This document shows positions 1 to 7,423 of a stretch of 15,435 nt of DNA, in pieces (the stretch's first letter is position 1; each line of letters begins with the position of its first letter). A model generated the notes under the pieces. That model worked only from the letters and a program-made list of their open reading frames with translations. It ran no database searches and was not told the DNA's origin. This stretch comes from JAYOFM01 sp038117225 (GTDB lineage: Bacteria; Pseudomonadota; Alphaproteobacteria; Rhodospirillales; Casp-alpha2). A program made the translations under genes and the position numbers. The stretch spans positions 1-15,435 of the forward strand of contig JAYOFM010000095.1 of NCBI GenBank assembly GCA_038117225.1. Direction: 5' to 3'.

Positions 1-155
1 GCGAGACGCACGAGTACACCGACATGTACCCGGGCATGGCGAAGTCAGCTCGCGAAGAAGGCTTTGACGAAATCGCGCAGTGGTTCGAAACACTGGCGAA
101 GGCGGAAAAGTCCCACGCGGGACGCTTCCAGAAAGCCCTCGACAGCATGGACTGA
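1..155 (+). CDS. Rubrerythrin, C-terminal fragment (gene begins before the window)
   Basis: The first complete codon is at position 3 and the frame runs to a TGA at 153-155, giving the last 50 residues. They include MYPGMAKSAREEGF, IAQWFETLAKAEKSHAGRF and a terminal LDSMD. The spacing of acidic residues and the ExxH-like EKSH element match the last helix of a ferritin-like di-iron domain, and the wording is typical of bacterial rubrerythrins. Family members reduce hydrogen peroxide in the cytoplasm at a non-haem di-iron site. This one ends right after the four-helix domain, so no rubredoxin domain follows at the C-terminus. Whether one lies at the N-terminus cannot be seen. A strong terminator follows, but the next two genes on the same strand are usual partners of this rubrerythrin type. 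Confidence 0.88.
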   Translation, partial: ETHEYTDMYPGMAKSAREEGFDEIAQWFETLAKAEKSHAGRFQKALDSMD

Positions 156-180
156 GGCCGTCAGGCACCTGTTTGGCTGA

Positions 181-208
181 GGGGGCTCGGAAAACCGGGC
201 CCCCTTTT
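181..208 (+). terminator. Intrinsic terminator after the rubrerythrin gene
   Basis: A 10-bp stem (181-190 pairs with 195-204, one G-U pair) closes an AAAA loop and is followed at once by TTTT (205-208). It lies 25 bases past the rubrerythrin stop and 62 bases before the next start. It should end or attenuate the rubrerythrin transcript. Some read-through into the Fe-S gene is possible because the same-strand neighbours are functionally linked. Confidence 0.85.
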
Positions 209-270
209 GCCGGCCTAGATTCCGCGAGCCCGCTCAATACACGGCGGTGTGAAATTCTTCGGAGAGTAAC

Positions 271-1605
271 ATGAGCGAAGGCAGTCTGGACGCCCCCGTC
301 CGCCATCCCATCCCCTGGCGGGACGAAGAATTCTATGACGAGGCGAAGCTCGACAATGAGTTGCGCCGTGTCTTTGACATCTGTCACGGTTGCCGGCGTT
401 GTTTCAATCTATGTGACAGTTTCCCCCGTCTTTTCGATCTGATCGACGACTCGGAAACGGGCGAGCTGGATACGGTTTCCAGCAGTGATTTCAAACCGAT
501 CATCGATGCCTGCACACTCTGTGATATGTGCTTCATGACGAAGTGCCCCTACGTGCCGCCACATGAGTTCAACCTCGATTTCCCGCATTTGATGCTGCGC
601 CATCGCGCCGTCGAGGCAAAGAAGAATGGTGTCGCGTTTGGCGAACGCCAGCTGACCAAGACTGACCGTAATGGCCGCCTCGCCACCAAGGTCTCGGGAC
701 TGTGCAATTGGGCTAGTGACCGCTCGAACAAGCTGACACGCCCGGCTATGGAATCGGTCATGGGCGTGCATCGTGATGCGGCGTTGCCGCGATACGAATC
801 GCCGACGTTGATGGACCGATCGACGAGCGCGCCCGCGGCCGATGTATCGGCACCGGCGCACGGCCGTAAGGTAGCGATTTATGCCACCTGTTTCGCCAAC
901 TTCAATAGTCCGGGCATTGGCGAATCGGCGTTGACCGTCCTTGCCCGCAACGGCATCGAGGCGAAGGTGGTCTATCCACGCTGCTGCGGCATGCCGCAGT
1001 TGGAGCAGGGGGATATCGCCGCGGTTGCTGAAAGTGCCCGCGCCGTTGCCGCGGAACTTCGCCCTCTCGTCGACGCGGGTTACGACATCGTCGCGCTCGT
1101 CCCGTCATGCACGCTGATGATGAAATTCGAATGGCCCCTGATCGTGCCCGAGGACGACAACGTCAAGGCCTTGAGCCAGGCGGTTTCCGATATTGCCGAG
1201 TACATTGTCGATATTGCCCGCAAGGAAGGTCTGGCGGACGGCATGAAACCCATCGACGGTGGCGTCACGGTGCACATCGCCTGTCACGCGCGGGCACAGA
1301 ACATGGGCCAAAAAGCAGCGGAAATGCTGCGCCTGCTGCCGGAAACCGAGATCAAGGTTATTGAGCGATGTTCCGGTCACGGTGGGTCCTGGGGTATCAT
1401 GAAAGACAACTTCGAGGTAGGCATGAAGGTCGGCGCTCCCGTGGCCAAACAGGCGGCCGAGAACGGGCACCGCCACGTTGTGTCGGAATGCCCACTGGCG
1501 CGCGACCATATTCTCCAAGGTATGGAGCGCACCGCGGCGGACGTTTCAAAGGTGACGTCACATCAACACCCCATCGAGTTGCTGGCATTTTCCTACGCAG
1601 AATGA
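271..1605 (+). CDS. Fe-S oxidoreductase with two 4Fe-4S clusters and CCG domains (GlpC/HdrD-like)
   Basis: This 444-residue protein has two N-terminal ferredoxin-like cysteine sets: C38, C41, C44, C48 and C81, C84, C87, C92-P. A linker of about 100 residues leads to two cysteine-rich (CCG) domains. The first has C207, then C238-C239-G240, with C280 after it. The second has C338, then C367-S368-G369, with C407 in SECPLA. This is the architecture of glycerol-3-phosphate dehydrogenase subunit C and heterodisulfide reductase subunit D, which pass electrons through Fe-S centres. No transmembrane segment is evident, so it is probably cytoplasmic. A GGAGAG Shine-Dalgarno at 261-266 supports the ATG at 271. 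It sits between rubrerythrin and a DUF3501 gene, so I infer an electron-transfer role linked to rubrerythrin rather than glycerol metabolism. No glpA or glpB is present. The substrate is unknown. Confidence 0.87.
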   Translation: MSEGSLDAPVRHPIPWRDEEFYDEAKLDNELRRVFDICHGCRRCFNLCDSFPRLFDLIDDSETGELDTVSSSDFKPIIDACTLCDMCFMTKCPYVPPHEFNLDFPHLMLRHRAVEAKKNGVAFGERQLTKTDRNGRLATKVSGLCNWASDRSNKLTRPAMESVMGVHRDAALPRYESPTLMDRSTSAPAADVSAPAHGRKVAIYATCFANFNSPGIGESALTVLARNGIEAKVVYPRCCGMPQLEQGDIAAVAESARAVAAELRPLVDAGYDIVALVPSCTLMMKFEWPLIVPEDDNVKALSQAVSDIAEYIVDIARKEGLADGMKPIDGGVTVHIACHARAQNMGQKAAEMLRLLPETEIKVIERCSGHGGSWGIMKDNFEVGMKVGAPVAKQAAENGHRHVVSECPLARDHILQGMERTAADVSKVTSHQHPIELLAFSYAE

Positions 1606-1639
1606 CGCGCGGATCGTAGAACCCAAGGACCGAAGAACC

Positions 1640-2227
1640 ATGAGCAAGCACGAGATTACCCGCGATGACATTCTATCGATGGCTGATTATGAGGCCGTCC
1701 GACTCGAGCGGCGCGCGGCGCTGACGGAGCTGAAGCGTGATCGTCGTATCGCCTGTGGGCCGGACGCGACCTTTTACTTCGAAAGCTATGACACCATGTG
1801 GTTTCAGATTCATGAAATGTTGTTCATCGAACATGGTGGTGAAGAACAAATTCCGGATGAACTGGCGGCGTACAATCCGCTGATTCCGAAAGGCCGCAAC
1901 TTGGCCGCGACGCTGATGTTCGAGATCGAGGACGCCGACCGCCGCGCTAAGTTCCTTGCCGGCCTTGGTGGCGTCGAGGAAACCATCACCATCACGGTGG
2001 ATGATCAAGTGATTCAGGGCGTGCCCGAGGCGGACGTGGATCGCACGACCGCCGACGGTAAAGCGTCATCCGTGCAATTCATCCAATTCCCGTTCACCGA
2101 TGATCAGGTCGTGGCGTTTCGCGCGCCCGGCGCCAAGGTCGTTCTCGGCATCCATCATGACCGCTATGGCCACATGACGATCCTGCCGGAAGCCTCGCGG
2201 GCGTCCCTCGCGAAAGATTTCGACTGA
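1640..2227 (+). CDS. DUF3501 family protein
   Basis: This 195-residue soluble protein has no signal peptide or membrane segment. The N-terminal half (MADYEAVRLERR, then FESYDTMWFQIHEMLFIE at about 47-64) and the PLIPKGRNLAATLMFEIED block at about 80-98 are what I recognise as DUF3501. The family has no assigned reaction. Conserved-looking acidic and histidine residues (E48, H58, E59, E64, H65, and H172, H173, H178 in GIHHDRYGH) could form a metal site, but this is inference. It begins 34 bases after the Fe-S oxidoreductase and is probably co-transcribed with it. The Shine-Dalgarno is weak (AAGGAC / GAAG upstream of the ATG). The recurrent company of rubrerythrin and the Fe-S protein suggests a shared redox or peroxide-stress task. 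Confidence 0.85.
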   Translation: MSKHEITRDDILSMADYEAVRLERRAALTELKRDRRIACGPDATFYFESYDTMWFQIHEMLFIEHGGEEQIPDELAAYNPLIPKGRNLAATLMFEIEDADRRAKFLAGLGGVEETITITVDDQVIQGVPEADVDRTTADGKASSVQFIQFPFTDDQVVAFRAPGAKVVLGIHHDRYGHMTILPEASRASLAKDFD

Positions 2228-2247
2228 ATATCGCGGTCAGGCCGCCA

Positions 2248-2763
2248 TCATTCGATCTCTTCGTGTCGATAGACGCCCCAAAGCTCGACCCGCCGCAACC
2301 AACCGGCTCGTTCCTCGATGCTGATCTGGCACCAGCCGCTTGCCTGCGGACAACGTTCCACTCCACCGATGACGCCCGGCTCGGCCCGCGCGACCGGCGA
2401 ACTTTGAGAGTCCGCATTCCGCCGCACCGTCCGTGTACCGCCGATTACGATGAAGGTTCGCCGGCCGGACAGCATGCTCTGGTGGACCCATCCTTGCGTC
2501 CCCTGCCAGTCCCGCACCAGCCGCCAGGTTCGATACTCGCGAATGACCTCGACCGGTAGATGTTGGCGATGAAATACCCAATCAACCGGGTACTGCACGC
2601 CGGGGCCGGTACGAAGGTTGACTTCATTGGCGCGCAGACTCACGAAACGCGGTAACGGAAGGCCGGTTTCCTGGGCAACAACTGTTGCCGTGCCGCTAAA
2701 AACGAGGGCCGCAAGGATGATCCATGCAAGGCCAAGACGATAGCGACTTCGCGGAACGGGCAT
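2248..2763 (-). CDS. Exported SH3-like domain protein
   Basis: This 171-residue protein starts with a clear signal peptide: basic RSRYR, a hydrophobic stretch at about 10-29, and a likely signal peptidase I cut after VVA (residue 30). Residues about 42-98 form a bacterial SH3-like unit (ANEVNLRTGPGVQYPV, then WRLVRDWQGTQGWVHQSML). Residues about 101-162 look like a second, diverged copy ending in GWLRRVELWG. Two cysteines (C138, C145) flank ASGW and could form a disulfide in the periplasm. Such domains often bind cell-wall or protein ligands, but the ligand here is unknown. The gene converges on DUF3501 (20 bases between stops) and is divergent from the 2-hydroxyacid dehydrogenase gene across about 147 bases. 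The start is the first ATG, with only a weak GGTGA upstream. Confidence 0.8.
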   Translation of the reverse strand: MPVPRSRYRLGLAWIILAALVFSGTATVVAQETGLPLPRFVSLRANEVNLRTGPGVQYPVDWVFHRQHLPVEVIREYRTWRLVRDWQGTQGWVHQSMLSGRRTFIVIGGTRTVRRNADSQSSPVARAEPGVIGGVERCPQASGWCQISIEERAGWLRRVELWGVYRHEEIE

Positions 2764-2910
2764 CTATTCACCAGGGTATTCTTGAAGCCCCCGTTTATCG
2801 CCGCCACCCGCGGTTCGGTCAAGATGGCGCGGCAATTTCGTTGGCGCTGGACAAGGGTGTCGGGGGTTGCTATGGCCTGACGCAACGGCACTCAGCCCCC
2901 GAGGATCAAA

Positions 2911-3897
2911 ATGGCGCAGAAAAAGCCCAAAGTTGTTGTCACTCGCAAGCTTCCCGATGCTATCGAAACACGCATGATGGAGTTGTTCGACGTCACGCTG
3001 AATTTGACCGACACACCGCTATCCGCCGAACAACTGGGCGACGCCGTTAAGACGGCGGAGGTTCTGGTGCCGACGGTAACCGACCGAATTGATTCGCGGA
3101 TTCTCGCCCAGGCCGGCCCTGATCTGAAATTGATCGCGAACTATGGCACCGGCGTTGACCACATTGACCTGGCGACCTCGCGCCAACGCGGCATCGTCAT
3201 TACCAATACGCCCGACGTGCTGACCGAGGATACGGCGGACATGACCATGGCGCTGATCCTCGCCGTCCCGCGACGGCTTTCCGAGGGCGAGCGATCACTG
3301 CGATCCGGCGATTGGAGCGGCTGGTCGCCCACGTGGATGCTCGGACGGCGTATTTATGGCAAGCGACTCGGCATCATCGGCATGGGGCGCATCGGACAGG
3401 CCGTTGCCCGGCGTGCGCGCGGCTTCGGTCTTTCCATCCACTATCACAATCGCCGGCGCCTGCACGAGGATATCGAGCAGGGTTTGGAAGCGACTTATTG
3501 GGAGAGTCTCGATCAGATGCTGGCCCGCATGGACATCGTCTCTGTCAACTGCCCGCACACACCGGCGACATATCATCTGCTTTCGGCCCGGCGTCTGAAG
3601 TTGTTGCAACCTGACGCCTTTATCGTCAACACGGCGCGCGGCGAGATTATCGATGAGAACGCGCTGACCCGTCTTTTGGTCAGTGGTCAAATCGCCGGCG
3701 CCGGCCTTGATGTGTTCGAGCATGAACCCGCGGTTAATCCGAAGTTGGTCGCGCTGGACAACGTCCTGTTGCTGCCTCACATGGGGTCGGCCACGCATGA
3801 GGGCCGAATTGATATGGGCGAGAAGGTCCTGATCAATATCAAGACCTTCGCCGACGGTCACAATCCACCGGACCGAGTATTCGGCGACGCGTTCTGA
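2911..3897 (+). CDS. D-isomer-specific 2-hydroxyacid dehydrogenase (glycerate dehydrogenase-like)
   Basis: This 328-residue NAD(P)-dependent oxidoreductase interconverts a D-2-hydroxyacid and its 2-keto acid in the cytoplasm. The Rossmann dinucleotide motif is GIIGMGRIGQ at 154-163. The family's catalytic triad is in place: R243 in NTARGE, E272 in DVFEHEP and H290 in LPHMGSAT. NYGTGVDHID at 77-86 is the usual N-terminal substrate-loop motif. Length and spacing match the glyoxylate/hydroxypyruvate (glycerate) dehydrogenase branch, but substrate cannot be fixed from sequence. Phosphoglycerate dehydrogenase SerA is unlikely because the C-terminal ACT region is absent. GAGG at 2901-2904, six bases before the ATG, supports this start. 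It lies 30 bases before pabB and may share its transcript. Confidence 0.9.
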   Translation: MAQKKPKVVVTRKLPDAIETRMMELFDVTLNLTDTPLSAEQLGDAVKTAEVLVPTVTDRIDSRILAQAGPDLKLIANYGTGVDHIDLATSRQRGIVITNTPDVLTEDTADMTMALILAVPRRLSEGERSLRSGDWSGWSPTWMLGRRIYGKRLGIIGMGRIGQAVARRARGFGLSIHYHNRRRLHEDIEQGLEATYWESLDQMLARMDIVSVNCPHTPATYHLLSARRLKLLQPDAFIVNTARGEIIDENALTRLLVSGQIAGAGLDVFEHEPAVNPKLVALDNVLLLPHMGSATHEGRIDMGEKVLINIKTFADGHNPPDRVFGDAF

Positions 3898-3927
3898 TCA
3901 GGGCGATTTGCAGGCGGCACGCCAGCC

Positions 3928-5328
3928 ATGGCCGACAAACCGTTCAGCCTCGAAATTCCCTATCGTGATCCAACCACGGCATTTGGCTCATTTGTCGGCG
4001 AGCCGGTCGCGGCGCTACTGGATGGCGCCGCACCACATGACGCGCGGAGCCGCTATGCCTATATCGCCGCCGATCCCTATCGCGTTGTAACGTCTGATAC
4101 CGGTCTGTCTGTCGATGGAACGCCCGCCGCGGGTGATCCGTTCACCGCCCTAATACGCGAGCTTGATGCCGCGACGATGGATACGGATGACTCGCTGCCG
4201 CCATTTCAAACCGGTGCCGTTGGGTTTATTGGCTATGAAATGGGCCAAGTTTTGGAGCGCTTGCCACGGCCGAAAGACAATCGATTGGATTTTCCGGACA
4301 TGGTCGTCGGTTTTTATGACACCATCGCCGCCTTTGATCTGCAGGACCGTCGGGCGTGGATAATCGCATCGGATATTGCGCCGGGTCGTCCATCGGCGAA
4401 ACGGCGCGCCGCCGGGATGGCCGCGCGGATCGCCGACGCGGAAGCATCATTGATCGATTGGCGCCCCCGCGCATCTTGGCGGGCCGAGTTGGAACGGGAT
4501 GATTACGAGGCCATGGTCGGCCACGGAATCAATTACATCCACGCCGGCGATATCTTCCAGGCCAACCTCACGGGTCGTTTTCATAGCGTACTGCCAGCGG
4601 ACCTCTCGCCCTGGATGCTCTATCGGCGGCTGCGAACCACCAGTCCCGCCCCGTTTGCCGCTTATCTCGCGTGCGGCGCCGGACGGCAGATTCTTTCCGC
4701 ATCACCGGAGCGTTTTATCAGCCTTCGTCCTGATGGCACGGTCGAGGCACGCCCGATCAAGGGAACGCGTCCTCGTGGTGAAAGCCGCACCGAGGATTTG
4801 GCGTTGGCGCAGGAACTCGTCGATAGCGAGAAGGACAATGCCGAAAACCTGATGATCGTCGATTTGTTGCGCAACGATCTTTCGCGCGCGTCGCTAATCG
4901 GCAGTGTCGCGGTGCCGCAGCTTTGCGCATTGGAGACATTCGCCAACGTTCATCACCTTGTTTCGGTGATCACGTCGCGCCTGAAACCTGGACTCGGTCC
5001 GTTCCATCTGATCAAGGCGGCGTTTCCTGGTGGATCGGTCACCGGCGCGCCGAAAATTCGCGCCATGGAGATTATTAACGAGCTGGAAGTGTCGCAGCGC
5101 GGGCCGTATTGCGGCAGTGTTCTGTGGGCGGGTTTCGATGGCGCCATGGATTCCAGCATCATCATTCGGACCATCGTAATCAGCGAAAGTGAAATCGTGT
5201 TGCAGGCGGGTGGCGGCATCGTCGCCGATTCTTCCTCCGCGGACGAGTACGAGGAAGCCTTGGTCAAGGCGCGCAGTCTCATGCGGTGTCTCGCGCCGGC
5301 GGCAGCCGAAAGCGAGGCCGTGGCGTGA
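3928..5328 (+). CDS. pabB: Aminodeoxychorismate synthase component I
   Basis: This 466-residue protein of the chorismate-utilising family converts chorismate plus ammonia to 4-amino-4-deoxychorismate for folate synthesis. The catalytic domain shows YIHAGDIFQANLT (203-215), PIKGT (276-280), EKDNAENLMIVDLLRNDL (301-318), FPGGSVTGAPK (366-376) and GPYCGSVLW (392-400). Lysine K278 in PIKGT marks aminodeoxychorismate synthase, where it attacks chorismate; anthranilate synthase (TrpE) has alanine in that place. The N-terminal region through GAVGFIGYEM (97-105) is also typical. There is no fused amidotransferase and no pabA in the window, so the glutaminase partner must be encoded elsewhere, or be shared with TrpG. 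The stop overlaps the pabC start. Confidence 0.93.
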   Translation: MADKPFSLEIPYRDPTTAFGSFVGEPVAALLDGAAPHDARSRYAYIAADPYRVVTSDTGLSVDGTPAAGDPFTALIRELDAATMDTDDSLPPFQTGAVGFIGYEMGQVLERLPRPKDNRLDFPDMVVGFYDTIAAFDLQDRRAWIIASDIAPGRPSAKRRAAGMAARIADAEASLIDWRPRASWRAELERDDYEAMVGHGINYIHAGDIFQANLTGRFHSVLPADLSPWMLYRRLRTTSPAPFAAYLACGAGRQILSASPERFISLRPDGTVEARPIKGTRPRGESRTEDLALAQELVDSEKDNAENLMIVDLLRNDLSRASLIGSVAVPQLCALETFANVHHLVSVITSRLKPGLGPFHLIKAAFPGGSVTGAPKIRAMEIINELEVSQRGPYCGSVLWAGFDGAMDSSIIIRTIVISESEIVLQAGGGIVADSSSADEYEEALVKARSLMRCLAPAAAESEAVA

Positions 5329-6125
5329 TCGTCTGGCTTGACGGTCACCTTGTCGATGCGGAGGCCGCGCGGATCGATCCCACGGACCGTGGCTTTCTAC
5401 TTGGCGACGGCGTCTTCGAAACCATTGCGATACGTGACGGGGCCATCCTTCGATTGAGGGAACATTTGGCGCGTCTGACAGTGAGTGTGACGGAACTCGG
5501 TTTGCCGCTATCGAGCGCCGCTGACCTAGCCGGTGAGGTACAGAAGGTCCACGCGGCGAATAAATTCTCCGATGGGTGTATCCGCATCACGGTGACTCGC
5601 GGCCCGGCATCGCGGGGACTCCTCCCCGACGCCGATGTCACGCCGACGATCCTGATGGTTCCGACAGCGTGTGCGGTCGGTTACGGCACGCCGATCACCG
5701 CCGTCGTCGCCCGGACGACACGGCGCAACGAATATTCACCGTTGTCGCGTATAAAATCCGTGGCTTATCTGGATAACATTCTGGCGCGGCAGGAAGCGAT
5801 CGAGCGCGGGGCCGATGATGCCATCCTGTTGAACACACGCGGGCTGGTCGCCGAAATGACGGTGGCCAACCTGTTCATCGTCCAAGATGGCATCGCTAAA
5901 ACACCGGCCATCGGTGATGGTGCGCTACCGGGCATCATGCGCGCCGAGGTCGTGGCGCGCCTTGACGCGGAGGAATGCTCGCTGGGTGTCGCCGACATAG
6001 CCAACGCCGCCGAGGCGTTCACGACAAACGCGCTAGGCATCCGCCCGCTGATCAGCATTGACGACCGTCCCGTCGGCGATGGCGAGCCGGGCCCCGTGAC
6101 GAAGGCGCTTTCGGACCTGCCTTGA
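5325..6125 (+). CDS. pabC: Aminodeoxychorismate lyase-type class IV aminotransferase
   Basis: This is a 266-residue fold-type IV PLP enzyme. The PLP lysine is K144 in RIKSVAYLDNILA. The cofactor-site glutamate is E177 in GLVAEMTVANLF, and LPGIMRAEVV (201-210) is the usual C-terminal motif. The family also includes D-amino-acid and branched-chain aminotransferases. The position right after pabB makes 4-amino-4-deoxychorismate lyase, which releases pyruvate and 4-aminobenzoate, the best call. I chose the GTG at 5325 because it overlaps the pabB stop as GTGA, has GAGG at 5314-5317 seven bases upstream, and begins MIVWLDG as family members do. A GTG at 5286 is in frame but would add 13 unrelated residues inside pabB. 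Confidence 0.85.
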   Translation: MIVWLDGHLVDAEAARIDPTDRGFLLGDGVFETIAIRDGAILRLREHLARLTVSVTELGLPLSSAADLAGEVQKVHAANKFSDGCIRITVTRGPASRGLLPDADVTPTILMVPTACAVGYGTPITAVVARTTRRNEYSPLSRIKSVAYLDNILARQEAIERGADDAILLNTRGLVAEMTVANLFIVQDGIAKTPAIGDGALPGIMRAEVVARLDAEECSLGVADIANAAEAFTTNALGIRPLISIDDRPVGDGEPGPVTKALSDLP

Positions 6126-6140
6126 GGATGGACGGATTCC

Positions 6141-7340
6141 CTAGATGCCCGTGAGCGCGCGGTCCAGGTCCTCTTTCAAATCCTCTACGTCTTCCAACCC
6201 AACGGAAAGCCGCAGCAATCCGTCCGTGATGGACATTGCTGACCGCTCTTCCGGGGACAGTCGTTGATGCGTGGTCGTCGCCGGGTGGGTGATGAGGCTC
6301 TTGGCGTCGCCGAGGTTGTTGGAGAGGTCGATAATCTGAAGTCCGTTCAATGCCTTGAATGCTTCGCTCTTGCCGCCCTTGATGTCGAACGCGACCAGCG
6401 TGCCGCCATCGCTCATTTGGCGCATGGCCAGCTCATGCTGCGGATGGCTGGCCAGGCCCGGATAAAGAACCCGCTCGACCTTGGGATGAGACTCGAGAAA
6501 TTCCGCGATGCCGCGTGCATTGAGGCAGTGCTGGCGCACGCGAATATCCAACGTCTCCAACCCTTTCAAGAACACCCAGGCGTTGAACGGGCTCATGGCG
6601 GGACCGGTGTGGCGCATCCAAGGGGTCAGGTGGTCGTCGACGAAGTCGCGATCGTTGGTCAGGATTGCGCCGCCGAGGGAGCGGCCCTGGCCGTCGATAT
6701 GCTTGGTGGCCGAGTACATGACGATGTCAGCACCCAATTGCAGCGGTTTCTGTAGGACCGGCGTGGCGAAGACGTTATCGACGATCAGGCGGCCGCCGGC
6801 GGCATGAGTCATCTCGGCGACGGCGGCGATATCGATAATTTCGAGCGCTGGATTGGACGGGCTTTCCAGGAAAACGACGTTCACGGGGCGGCTCAATGCC
6901 GCCGCCCAGGCGCCCAGGTCCGTGCCGTCCAGCAATTCGGTTACGATGCCGTACTTCGGCAGCAGGTCCTGAATGATGTAATGGCATGAGCCGAACAAGG
7001 CGCGCGAGGCGACAACCCGATCCCCGGCCTTCAATTGACAGGCCAACGTCGCGAACATCGCGGCCATGCCGCTGGCGGTGCCAACACAGATGTCGCATTC
7101 CTCAAGCAAGGCGAGCCGCTCTTCGAACATGGACACGGTTGGATTGGCATAGCGGGAGTAGATGTAGCGCTTCTTATCTCCCTTGAACGCGGCCTCCGCC
7201 TCCTCCGCCGAGCCATAGACGTAGCCTGACGTTAGAAAGATACTTTCCGACGTCTCCTCGAATGCCGATCGCTGCAAACCGCCACGCACCAATCTCGTTG
7301 CCGTGCGCCATCCGTCTGTGTCACTTTTATTGCCGTCCAT
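6141..7340 (-). CDS. metZ: O-succinylhomoserine sulfhydrylase
   Basis: This 399-residue Cys/Met-metabolism PLP enzyme replaces the succinyl group of O-succinylhomoserine with sulfide to give homocysteine, the direct-sulfhydrylation route to methionine. Motifs: YSRYANPTV (61-69), TASGMAAMFA (88-97), LESPSNPALEIID (158-170), DNVFATP (188-194), and the PLP lysine K213 in MYSATKHIDGQGR. SLITHPATTTHQRLSPEER near the end is typical of the family. Cystathionine gamma-synthase or methionine gamma-lyase are relatives, but overall wording and the SAM-II leader favour metZ. The start is secure: AGGAGG lies six bases before the ATG. Expression should fall when SAM is plentiful (see leader entries). It converges on pabC with 15 bases between stops. 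Confidence 0.93.
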   Translation of the reverse strand: MDGNKSDTDGWRTATRLVRGGLQRSAFEETSESIFLTSGYVYGSAEEAEAAFKGDKKRYIYSRYANPTVSMFEERLALLEECDICVGTASGMAAMFATLACQLKAGDRVVASRALFGSCHYIIQDLLPKYGIVTELLDGTDLGAWAAALSRPVNVVFLESPSNPALEIIDIAAVAEMTHAAGGRLIVDNVFATPVLQKPLQLGADIVMYSATKHIDGQGRSLGGAILTNDRDFVDDHLTPWMRHTGPAMSPFNAWVFLKGLETLDIRVRQHCLNARGIAEFLESHPKVERVLYPGLASHPQHELAMRQMSDGGTLVAFDIKGGKSEAFKALNGLQIIDLSNNLGDAKSLITHPATTTHQRLSPEERSAMSITDGLLRLSVGLEDVEDLKEDLDRALTGI

Positions 7341-7346
7341 TGAGTT

Positions 7347-7362
7347 CCTCCTCTTCAGGAGG
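7347..7362 (-). promoter_or_regulatory. Hairpin masking the metZ Shine-Dalgarno
   Basis: On the minus strand CCTCCT (7362-7357), loop GAAG and AGGAGG (7352-7347) make a perfect six-base-pair hairpin. The 3' arm is the Shine-Dalgarno itself, six bases before the metZ ATG. The complementarity is exact, so the site would be closed in isolated RNA. It may be a translational brake, opened by ribosomes or another factor. It lies downstream of the terminator and does not overlap the SAM-II aptamer. Confidence 0.7.
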
Positions 7363-7377
7363 TCCCGCTTTCCAATG

Positions 7378-7401
7378 AAAAAACCCCAACCACAAGGGGG
7401 T
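7378..7401 (-). terminator. Intrinsic terminator in the metZ leader
   Basis: Reading on the minus strand, ACCCC from 7401 pairs with GGGGU ending at 7383, with a 9-base loop and a run of six T (7383-7378). It sits between the SAM-II aptamer and the metZ Shine-Dalgarno. The 5' arm shares bases with the upstream antiterminator candidate, so this is probably the expression platform of the riboswitch. The stem is short, so efficiency is uncertain. Confidence 0.72.
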
Positions 7402-7423
7402 CAGGGTTCTGGAAACCGAGACC
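7399..7423 (-). promoter_or_regulatory. Candidate antiterminator between aptamer and terminator
   Basis: On the minus strand GGTC (7423-7420) pairs with GACC (7402-7399). After a 2x2 mismatch, GGTT (7417-7414) pairs with AACC (7408-7405) around a five-base loop. The left arm uses the final GG of the SAM-II aptamer, and the right arm uses the first bases of the terminator stem. It therefore cannot form together with either one, which is the geometry of a switch. This is a manual fold, not an energy calculation. Confidence 0.55.

Noticed and set aside
80..274. Small plus-strand frame from the rubrerythrin end to the Fe-S start
   Set aside because: It runs through the rubrerythrin coding end in another frame and across the intrinsic terminator, and has no homology signal.
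3295..3861. 188-residue minus-strand frame inside the 2-hydroxyacid dehydrogenase
   Set aside because: It is fully contained in a gene with intact catalytic motifs and has no recognisable motif or ribosome site of its own.
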